Below, in pieces: positions 1-8,437 of a stretch of DNA of 64,000 nucleotides; the stretch's first letter is position 1, and each line of letters begins with the position of its first letter. The stretch comes from Nageia nagi (Eukaryota; Pinophyta). The DNA is taken from NCBI GenBank assembly GCA_050084985.1, contig JBITNC010000001.1, positions 155,496,001-155,560,000 on the forward strand, read 5' to 3'. The position numbers and the translations under genes are program-made. The notes below the pieces were generated by a model. It was not told the origin of the DNA. It saw only the letters and a program-made list of their open reading frames with translations, and did not search any database.

Positions 1-182
1 TAAAACTCACTCCAAGCCAACATTTTAATCATCCAGTGGATCATTTTGACCATCCATTATTATTGTGATATCCTTCAAGGCTTAATCGTCCACCCCATAT
101 TCTTGTGCTCTTATTTTTAACTTCAATTTCTTCTGTGTATGGAATGCTTAACGTGTTTGATTCTTTGACAATATTGCATAAT

Positions 183-1151
183 TGTAATGTCCCCAATTTT
201 GAAAAACCTTGTAAAAGGCATAACTTCTGTCACAAGTGTTGGATGGAGAAACTTCTGCCAATTGTTTTGACAAGTCACAAGACATGGTTCCGTCAAGAAA
301 CAAGGGAGATATGAGCTTTTGAAGTTCACCTAGGAAACCAGGATTCTAATATCATGGCCAAGGAAAAGTCGGCTAGGAGAAAGTTATTTTATTCCAAGTT
401 GGCTAGGAGTTTAATTATTTATAATTTCAAGGTAAAGGCACCTATAAAAGAAGGAAAGATTCACCACTTGAGGATCATCATAATTTGGCATTTGATGTTT
501 GATCTCTTGAAGTTGGGGTTGCTCCCCTCTCTTCCTTTTATGGTCTAGGGCTGCTCCCTAGCCTAGAAGTGGTATATTCGCTATTATCTACACTTGAGAA
601 GCTTGCGCCATACTTGGGAGCCATGCTGGCACTTGTGTCAACCTTTGGGAGACCTTGGGAGCCTTGCACTAGCTCTCTTAAGGTCTAGAAGTCTTGCGCC
701 AACCTTTGGGATTATTGTTATGCATTTTGGGAGTCTTGGGCGATGCCCTAGAACTTGTTACAAGCTTTTTACAGACCTACACTTATTATTTATAAATTTT
801 TATGATATTTGGTTCTCATATTGATTGTTGTGTGTGGATGAATGCTCTTTTACTACAGTTGTACTGTTATCAATATTCGTGCATGGGAATGTATGAGAAT
901 TAGAGTGTTTGGGTAGCAAAATATGGTTACATAACATATCTGCATTTGTGCCCTAGTTTGGACGATTTTGCATGACATAAGAGCAATATTACTATTATAT
1001 ATCAGATCTGGTTACTATTGTAATAATTCAATCTTGGAAGCATAATTGCATGAATGAGAGCATTTACAGTTTTGCCCTAATTGATGGATGAATGTGGAAT
1101 TATTAAGTTAATTGTGCATGTTTAGCTTAAGTCCTAGAAGGGTACATTACA
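183..1151 (+). mobile_element. Putative 5' LTR of an outer LTR retrotransposon
   Basis: The segment begins TGTAATGTCCCC and ends CATTACA, so it has the TG...CA ends of an LTR. It is followed one base later by a degraded tRNA-Met primer site. The start resembles the TGTAATATCCCC start of the LTR at 42402, but the bodies differ. The second LTR was not found in the window, so the boundaries rest on the ends and the primer site only. The strand is inferred from the primer site and the downstream ORF. Confidence 0.5.
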
Positions 1152-1152
1152 A

Positions 1153-1163
1153 TAGTATCAAAG
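1153..1163 (+). other. Degraded primer binding site (initiator tRNA-Met type)
   Basis: TAGTATCAAAG differs from the usual plant TGGTATCAGAG by two G-to-A changes. It lies directly after the CA end of the putative LTR, where minus-strand DNA synthesis would be primed. Confidence 0.55.
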
Positions 1164-2208
1164 TTATGATCTCGCTAGCCTATTGAGAAGATTAAAAGAA
1201 ACTCAAACGGAAGCATCCCAATCATGGAGGGTTGGGAGATAGATGAATTATTTAAGGAGTACAAAAAGAAGTCGCATGATAACTTTCGAAATTTATCTGG
1301 AAATGTCAGAGGCAAAGAATCACGTCAAGATTATTAGGAAACAGAAGGAAAGAAGAAGTCTTGCTTCTTGGTTGTCCAAGGCCCTAAACCTTGAACCACA
1401 CATGGTGGAAGAAATGGATGACACCCCATCACAAGAAGATATTACCAATAAGTGCTTGGTAAAGAAAGATATCGCTTATAGAGGGGATCATGAAGACACT
1501 CCAATGATAGAGGAAAACAAGGATGACACTACACCACTTGAGTATGAAGGAGCTACCCAAGGTTCGTCACACGTAGCTAATTCTAGAGTTCCATGATTAC
1601 ATAAGATGGAATTCACTCATGAGCTTTGTAATAAGGATGAAGATGTCAAGGAGAAAATTAAAGGCCCTATAGAGGGCACTTTGAGAGCTACCCACTATGA
1701 AGAAGATGATGTAAATATTATGACAGGTTTCGAAGACAAAACAGGAATTTTGCCACATGGGACTGAATTGACACATAAGTTTTGTGATAAAGGGGTCGCA
1801 TTACCACAAGAGCAGGCACCAAAGGACCTTGGAGAAGTTGAAGATTCTAAGGATGTTGCCTTTCCAAATAAAGAATCATGCCAAGAAGATATCATAGGGG
1901 TAGCCAATACTGATTTTGAGAGCGATCAAGAGTCTAGTGTTGAAGAAGATAAAGATGACGTTTTGCCACACGAGGTATGTTTGGAACCCAAAAATGTTTA
2001 TTTTGAATTGCTTGCACCTACACATGTTGAGCATACAATAGATGTAGATGATGAGATGGTTGAAGAAAAATGTGATTTCATATATACCCATGATTTGGTG
2101 AAAAGTGTGAAAAAAAGGGTAGAAAGCCTTGTTGTTTCATATTTGAGTTTTGAAAACTGCCCTTTTGAGCAAGAATGGTTTTCTTCATGCCCAAACCAAT
2201 CAACTCAT

Positions 2209-2730
2209 TGTTGGAATTGTAGACTGATCAAGTTGGAGACTCGAGCCTTTCAGCCCTTCAATTCAAAACACGGCACCCTTGCGCATTTTGTCAGTGAAAC
2301 GCATACGCGTTTCGTGTGCTCTGGAAAATGTGACCATGTTTTTGAGAGACCCCCCGTGTTTCTGAGATGCCCCCGTGTTTCTAACATGCCCCCGCATTTC
2401 TAGAGACCCACCGCATTTTGTTAGTAACGCCTGGCAGTTGCGAGCTTTGATTGTTTCAAGGCATTTTTTGGTGGTTCCACTTCGTTTTTGCTCGTTCCAC
2501 TTCATAGTCTTTATGTTAGTAACCTCTAGCACATGTTTGTAACTCCTTTTAGCTATTTTAGATAGTTTTGGTCATAGAATCTTGTAGCAATCCATAGCAC
2601 TTATTTCTTGGTCTTGTAACTCCCATGAAGCTTGATTTCAATATCTCCTTCATGACTATATATTGTACTTCGAAATGCTTGATGATTAATCAATAAGATA
2701 TCATCATATCAAATCATAGTGTTGTGTGCC
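2209..2730 (+). repeat. 5' LTR, truncated at its 3' end
   Basis: It matches the LTR at 5013-5529 but stops at ...GTTGTGTGCC. The last 16 bases present in the other LTR (5514-5529) are absent, which marks the edge of the deletion that also removed the primer site. Around 2330-2420 it contains several short copies of a CCCCCGYRTTTCTR motif, unusually GC-rich for this window. Confidence 0.85.
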
Positions 2731-4862
2731 ATGTACAAGCCTTGTAGATGAAGAAAAAAAAAGATGGAAAGAGGAACAACACCAAAATTGCATTGCCTTA
2801 TTGGAGATCAGAAAAGGTTTGGCCCAAAACACTTTTCCACTCATTACAAGTTGTACGACAGCTGCAAGTGCATGGAAAAGACTACAAATTGTTTTTGGGA
2901 TTGAGTTTGATGATTGTGTGAGCAAGGGGGACTCTTATGAAGGTCAGTCCTGTTTTGAAGAGTTTTGTGGGCACTTTTGTGTGCAAGATCTTGAGGAGAA
3001 TTATGAAGAATTTGGTGATTGTAGTGTTGAAGGAGGCTATGTAAATGACGGAGAAGGAGCCAATGTTGTTCCAAGCATTTGTGATGATCAAAGTGTTGTT
3101 GTTCCAAATTTGTTGTTTGATTATTGCTTCATGAAGGAGGCACACAATGTTCCCAAGCTAGTTTTATAATCCTCTTAAGGGGCATAATGCACATGTTGAT
3201 GTGTTTCTTATGGAAGAGAAAGTGAATGTTGATGCATGTTTTGACAAGACAATGCATGACGCTTTTATTTCTGATTGTTATCTTAACAAGATCAATCCAA
3301 GTGTTTGTAATGTTTGTGATGAAGTTGCTGCTGGTGAAGACTCTCATCAAAAAGAGCAAGAGCATGTTGGAGTTCCTCCAAAGGGGGAGAAAGATGAAAT
3401 ATGTCTCATTGAAGAGGCACTTGTGAGAAGATCATTCTATGAGAATGATGCTTGTTGTGAAGATCACCAAGATACGGTGGAGTATGATGCTTGTTGTGAA
3501 GACCACAAAGATGAGGTGGGAGAAGAGTGTTTTAAGGAGGCCCAAGATCAGAATTTTATTCAAGGAGATCCATATAATGAATCCACACCAAACATGGAGG
3601 AGTATGATGAAAACAAGGAGCCAACACTTCACCATGGTTGACTCACTTATATTAATTTGAAGATTGCTTTGTTGAAAGATGAGATTGAAGACCAATTTCT
3701 TGGCACTCCAAATTTGCAAGAAGATGAAGATACACTCATGGAAGAGTGTTGTTATTCAGGTGCAGCCCACTCATATGAAGATGAAGACCATTCATTTGAA
3801 ATGGTGTCTTATGAAGAATCAGATTTGGAAACTCACTCATTAGAAGTGCAAGATTGTCTTGTTGAAGAGGTAATAAATGAAGTTGTGTGGGATTTTGATC
3901 CACAAGAGTATGTAAATGATAAAGAAATAGAAGCTATCAGCTTGTTGTTTGAAGATCACTCATATGGAGTGAAGCACACCTTGTGTAAAGAGAATGAAGA
4001 TGTAATGGAGATTGGTAAGCTTCAAGTTTTAAACACTATGGAGCCATCAATTGTGAAGTTTGAAAATCACTCCCATGGAGTGACTACAATGATGATTGAT
4101 GGTTGTCTTGCAAAGGCAACAACAAGTGAAGAAGAAATGAAAAGAACTCTTGGAGAGTTTATGGCTGCCACCAATGGAAAAGTACAACAGATTGGTACAA
4201 ATGAAGACTTGTGGGATCCTACTCAAAGCAACATTGGAGGTAATTGTTTATTGTTATTTGATCTTGGCACTAATGATTGTTTGAGTAGATGGTTTACTAA
4301 AGGTTCTGAGGTTGCTGATGGAGAAGAAGCATGTCTTACAAAGACATCATATGATAACTTGAAAGTTGCGTCTCATCCTTGGACAGCACAATTTGCAAGC
4401 TTTGAGACTTGGCTTATGAAGAGTGCTTGTGAAAATAGTTTTGTGATGACAACCATGGAGATCTTCCCCTCTGAAATAAAGAATTTGATGGTTAAAAATC
4501 CTTGGATGGAGGAGACATGTGCAGCAGTAGTGAGGATTGATAGTTTGTGTGAAGAGTATTGCTTTCTTGTTGCATATGTAATAAGTCATATCTTAGCTTT
4601 ATGTTGTTTGAAGTTTTGTGTACTAATATGTGAGAGAGAGTTATCGTTTAATCATCTATGTGAGATGATTGAATGTTGTAATTGCACCGCTTGGGAGGTA
4701 TGGTGCAACCATGTGGGCAAAGATGAGCAAGGATGGTTGATGTGCATGTTTGGCATGTCAATACAAGTAGCTTTTGATGAAGGGGGAGTAGCTCATCAAA
4801 AGGCACTCAATATGTTGTTGCAGGAAGCAGGAATGATAGAGGACAGCCCACACACAAAGTAG
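2726..4862 (+). pseudogene. Truncated Copia gag fused to a long Asp/Glu/Cys/His-rich region
   Basis: The first ~50 residues read as the second half of a Copia gag domain (UBN2/retrotran_gag_2): ALLEIRKGLAQNTFPLIT, then TTAASAWKRLQIVFG. After that the protein is strongly acidic and rich in Cys and His to residue ~710. It changes frame near 3169 and has one in-frame TGA at 3639-3641; otherwise the frame is open to 4862. A 14-residue tandem repeat (DACCEDHQDTVEY, then DACCEDHKDEVG) lies at 3447-3530. An E(D/N)HS(Y/H)GV motif recurs at about 3955 and 4070. A C-terminal hydrophobic Cys-rich stretch (ISHILALCCLKFCVLICE) may be buried or membrane-associated. No zinc knuckle, protease or polymerase motif is seen. 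Function unknown. Confidence 0.7.
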
Positions 4863-5001
4863 AAGGAGTGCCCAAACAAATTTTTACACGTTCTGAGTTT
4901 TCTACTTCAAGACTGGAAGAAATGCAAAAGAAGACCAATCAATCAACTTTTCGAAGTTATTTTTGATGCTTTTAAACTCCTGGGCGAGTCCTTTCAGCAT
5001 C

Positions 5002-5010
5002 AAAGGGGAG
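5002..5010 (+). other. Polypurine tract
   Basis: AAAGGGGAG followed by TA and then the LTR start TGTTGG. This is the usual plus-strand primer position for a Copia element and fixes the element on the plus strand. Confidence 0.85.
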
Positions 5011-5012
5011 TA

Positions 5013-5529
5013 TGTTGGAATTGCAAACTGATCAAGTTGGAGACTCGAGCATTTCAGCCCTCTAGTTCAAAACACGACACCCCTGCGCGTTGTCAGTGAA
5101 ATGCCTACATGTTTCGTGTGCTCTAGAAAACGCGCCCGCGTTTCTAAGAGACCAACTGCGTTTTTGAAATGCCCCCGCATTTTTGGAGAACCACCGCATT
5201 TTGTCAGGAACACCTAGCAGTTACAAGCTTTGACTGTTTCAAGGCATTTTTTGGTGGTTCCACTTCGTTTTTGCTCGTTCCACTTCGTAGTCTTTATGTT
5301 AGTAACCTCTAGCACATGTTTGTAACTCCTTTTAGCTATTTTAGATAGTTTTGGTCATAGAATTTTGTAACAGTCCATAGCACTTATTTCTTGGTCTTGT
5401 AACTCCCATGGAGCTTGATTTCAATATCTCCTTCATGACTATATATTGTACTTCGAAATGCTTAATGATTTATCAATAAGATATCATCATATCAAATCAT
5501 ATTGTTGTGTGCCTCAAACTTGTCGCTCA
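5013..5529 (+). repeat. 3' LTR of the non-autonomous Copia element
   Basis: Complete LTR, TGTTGGAATTG...TCGCTCA, followed by the target duplication ctcat. It differs from the 5' copy by scattered substitutions and about 20 bp of indels, mostly in the GC-rich repeat block. Confidence 0.85.
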
Positions 5530-5603
5530 CTCATATAAGCCATAAGGGAGTTAATGCTACATTTTGCTCTACATATCTACTAGGTAGCAATATAGTATCA
5601 TAA

Positions 5604-6349
5604 TAGTTGCTGCATTTCCTGTAATGTTCCTTAAGGATGTTATCTGTTCTTTTTGCTGTATTTATGGGAAAGGAAGTTTTCTATGTATGTATAATAGATA
5701 TACTGTAAAAGGAGAAAGACCCTTTCAAAATTTTTTTTTTTTTTATATTAACATCAATTTACGTGATTTTAATCAAAGAAAAAAAACTGTCCATGTCCCA
5801 ATAGTGTTTCATTTGACTTGCAACTCACACATATGGCAAACGGAAAAAAAAAATTGCATGTTCGACCATAGCTGATCGTGTTCGTTGTGAGTGAAATCCA
5901 TGCAAGGTCATTACTGTGGGAAACAAAAGGGCAACTTCTTGATTATTAACATTATCCCTAGTTTTTGAACTGCTGATCTTTTTTCCCTTTTTAACAAGGA
6001 GTGATATATTTACACTTTCCCTACACCAGTAGTGCATTCAAGTCTTGTGACTTAGTTTCTTCATTGTTGGCTTCAATGCCCCCTAGAAGCATTCATTCAT
6101 CCTTGAGGATTTTAGGAGCTTTTAGCTACTTTCCAGTCTCACAATATTTTTTTTAGCAAATTTGTTTCCATTACAATAGGATTAGAGACCTAGATGTTCT
6201 CGTATTTATGATATCTTACCTGTAATCAGATAATAACGAAATTCCTATTGCTTCAATTGTTTTATACGTCCTTCTTTATGCCTAAAATAAAGCACATGGA
6301 TACGGTAAAATATGTATCACAAAGAGAATCCAAAAAACCATGTACAAAC
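5604..6349 (-). other. Non-coding stretch, probably intron 2 of the synthetase gene
   Basis: It lies 3' of the exon 2 donor site on the minus strand. I find no further synthetase exon here, nor down to position 1. It is AT-rich with a poly-T run at about 5730-5745. If the gene is intact, the nested elements at 1-5.6 kb lie inside the same intron. Confidence 0.5.
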
Positions 6350-6568
6350 CTGAATGACACCAGAATCATCTCTCACTGTAAGGAAAGCAAGCTTCCCAAA
6401 GGCTCTCCGGGCAATAATTCTTCCTGCAATGGAGACTTGGTCCTCCTCATTGTTGGCCTCCTCGCCGTTCCCCAAATAAGCATACAATTTCTGCAATTGA
6501 CTTGCACAATGTGTCCTATTCCAGCTGTATGCATAAGGTTCAAGTCCCCGGTCCCTCAATTCCTGAAC
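6350..6568 (-). CDS. OVA5: Organellar lysyl-tRNA synthetase, exon 2 (partial gene)
   Basis: The 73 codons encode the start of the anticodon-binding OB-fold of a class II lysyl-tRNA synthetase: RGLEPYAYSWNRTH early and VSIAGRIIARRAFGKLAFL near the end, finishing at VIQ. This is the form that charges tRNA-Lys in chloroplasts and mitochondria of plants. The acceptor (TTAG, 6569-6570) and donor (GTTTGT, from 6349) are canonical, and both ends are phase 0, joining perfectly to exon 1. The catalytic core with motifs 1-3 is not in the window; it should lie at lower coordinates beyond position 1 if the gene is whole. No frame damage is visible. Confidence 0.88.
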
Positions 6569-6803
6569 CTAACTACAACAAAAATGTGTTCAATAATAAG
6601 CCTGCACCAGTGAAAGAGTAGAGAGGACCAATATAGCCAAACAGTATAAAAATTATATGAAGAAACAGAACATAAGTTGCCCGATACAGCATTTGCTAGC
6701 TAGAGGGATTGTAGAGGATGAGATCAAATGGATGATACTGACACTGTATGTAAACTTCATCATTGTGTAAATGTCTGATTGGATTGGAAAGGAAAAATAT
6801 TAC
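6569..6803 (-). other. Intron 1 of the lysyl-tRNA synthetase gene
   Basis: A 235-bp phase 0 intron with GTAATA donor and TTAG acceptor on the minus strand. Removing it joins ...LIRLNK to VQELRDRG, the usual synthetase junction. Confidence 0.85.
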
Positions 6804-7052
6804 CTTATTAAGGCGAATGAGACGAACAGCGTTTGTGGCTGATGTAGCAGATAGTGCATTGCTTCCTTTCTCTCTTCCTCTTCCTGTTCGCGTGGAGGTT
6901 GCTTGCTGCTTCTCTTCAACACTACCATCGGTTTGTATATGCGAGGAACAGCATCTGATCCATAAGGGGTACTGGGTTCTGCTTGTACTGTTTCTTGACA
7001 AGGAAGTTGTGAGAGATAGGCATGAAGAAAGCTTCGTACTCCATGCCTTCAT
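6804..7052 (-). CDS. OVA5: Organellar lysyl-tRNA synthetase, exon 1 with transit peptide
   Basis: The 83 codons start at ATG 7052-7050, which opens MKAWSTKLSSCLSLTTSLS. The N-terminus is rich in Ser, Thr and Arg with almost no acidic residues, as expected of an organelle transit peptide, and ends in the conserved lead-in SATSATNAVRLIRLNK. An upstream in-frame ATG exists at 7142 but would add a non-conserved stretch, so the inner start is preferred. The donor is AAG|GTAATA at 6804/6803. The intact frame, real splice sites and intron argue for a genuine gene rather than a retrocopy; whether the remaining exons survive is unknown. Confidence 0.82.
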
Positions 7053-7178
7053 GGCCTCCGTTACCACACGATAAGCAGACCTTTCCCCCTGTATTGGGTG
7101 ATTGGATTGAGCCCTTGGCGACCCAAAAAAACAAAAAAACAAATCCTTTGAACAATAATATGCAAAGCCAGTAAGGGA

Positions 7179-7214
<36 letters not shown>
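7053..7214 (-). promoter_or_regulatory. 5' flank of the lysyl-tRNA synthetase gene
   Basis: On the minus strand this short region contains a CCAAT core (TCCAATCACC) about 45 bp before the start codon, and a (TA)15 run at 7185-7214. A transcription start cannot be fixed from sequence, so this is a candidate promoter only. Confidence 0.3.
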
Positions 7215-7219
<5 letters not shown>

Positions 7220-7441
7220 ATGTTTTGTTATGGTTTTTCTAATATTCAGTGGAAAACAACCTTGTGCAATGAGTACGTCATATTAATATTTATTTTAGAA
7301 TATGTTTATGTAAGAATATGTAAATTGATTATTTTAGAATATGTGTTTTTAAGTGTAGAGCATGAATAATATTTTTTATGTATTATTTATTTTATTAATT
7401 TTATTTTAATTGTTTTTGTTATTCTTAAAAATTAATATTAA

Positions 7442-7764
7442 TATTTTTTTTGAATGATTTGTCTTTGTATTAATAAAACAAAATCGTACAAAAGAAAATT
7501 TGGTGGATTGGGAATAATTGTGCAAAAATAAAAACATTCTAATTTAGATCAAAAATCGTTAATCACACTACCAGAAACAAGGTAGGAAAGGAACAAAAAT
7601 TCACACCACTACATGTGGTAAATTGCTAAAAAGAGGGGTACTAGTAACAACAACCAAGATAGCATGCATTTAACAATAAGCCGGGTCATAATCAACCACC
7701 AACTACAAAAGATCCAGCAACTACCATATGCAATTAACACCATTCATAATCACAATAACAGTAA
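7442..7764 (-). mobile_element. Probable LINE 3' end
   Basis: On the minus strand it ends CTTTTGTACGAT...AATCATTCAAAAAAAA. The 3' end of the LINE at about 17041-17100 has the same design (CTTTTGTATGGT...AATCATTAAAAAAAA). No coding part is recognisable here. Confidence 0.4.
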
Positions 7765-8175
7765 GTAGATTCACTCTATAAAAATAGAGAGATTTATATT
7801 AACTTTAAATTTCATTACACACGAGCATAAGAGGAACAGAGGTCCAACTCTTTCCTTACATTCTATTGCTTCAGTAATTTAGATACATGCAGAATGGACT
7901 CTTCACCATATTTGTGCTTGAGCACAACATAAGACTCTTACATATTATTTGCTTAGCAAATACAATGATCTCACTCTTGCAGAGCAATCTCTCTAATATA
8001 GAATAAATATAACACAGAGCTATGGCTCTTTCTTTCTCTCTCTTATACTATTTTTTTCTCACATACATCTCACATTTATATTTCTTTAGATACCTATAAA
8101 TTCATCATCCTTTCATAAAACTTCTATATATATCTACATAATAACATAATAAAATAACATAATAATATCAAATAT

Positions 8176-8242
<67 letters not shown>

Positions 8243-8331
8243 GTGTGTGTGTCCACTTGAATGGTGATAAATGTCTAGCTTAGCAAATATGCATCTAGCT
8301 TAGTTGTTAGTTGTGATTAGATTTTCCAACA
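7765..8331 (-). repeat. 3' LTR of the minus-strand Copia element
   Basis: On the minus strand it starts TGTTGGAAAATCTAATC directly after the polypurine tract. A 63-bp (AT)n run interrupts it. The far part (GTAATGAAATTTAAAGTTAA, then AATCTCTC near 7790-7830) looks like the transcribed end of a plant Copia LTR. The lower boundary is approximate. Confidence 0.55.
8179..8241. repeat. (AT)n microsatellite
   Basis: About 31 uninterrupted AT units inside the LTR, followed by ACGTGTGTGTGT. It is missing from the truncated 5' LTR, so it expanded after insertion or was lost there. Confidence 0.95.
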
Positions 8332-8345
8332 CTCCCCCTTAATCA
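8332..8345 (-). other. Polypurine tract (minus strand)
   Basis: On the minus strand GTGATTAAGGGGGAG runs directly into TGTTGG, the start of the 3' LTR. Confidence 0.85.
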
Positions 8346-8437
8346 CAATTGCTATAGCTACCTTCAATCTTCATTCTTTTCTTCACCTTATTTTTAATCC
8401 ATTGTTCCACTTGATTAATATAAATATGCTTCCTCAA

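Larger units (their letters stand above)
2209..5529 (+). mobile_element. Non-autonomous Copia-type LTR retrotransposon
   Basis: Two LTRs start TGTTGGAATTG, at 2209 and 5013, and the element is flanked by a perfect 5-bp target duplication ctcat (2204-2208 and 5530-5534). A polypurine tract sits just before the 3' LTR. The 2.3-kb interior holds one broken ORF with a partial Copia gag (UBN2-type) and then a long acidic region. No protease, integrase, reverse transcriptase or RNase H is present, so mobility would depend on proteins from elsewhere. The primer site is missing: a deletion joins the 5' LTR directly to the middle of gag. It is inserted in the acidic ORF of an outer element. Confidence 0.85.
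1243..5603 (+). pseudogene. Acidic ORF of the outer element, split by a nested insertion
   Basis: One frame runs from 1243 to 2208 with a single TGA at 1594. It is cut by the Copia insertion (2209-5529 plus one target copy) and resumes in the same frame at 5535, ending at TAA 5601-5603. The protein would be about 340 residues, rich in Glu, Asp, His and Lys, with stretches such as VEEDKDD and HTIDVDDEMVEE. I recognise no family. A short upstream reading frame starts at ATG 1224 in another frame, so the real start is uncertain. Its style is like the acidic ORF of the element inserted in it. It might be a non-autonomous element protein or a captured host fragment. Confidence 0.5.

Noticed and set aside
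5621-5660. TGTAATGTTCC as the start of a 3' LTR for the outer element at 183
   Set aside because: Similarity to the LTR at 183 stops after about 11 bases, and no polypurine tract lies before it.
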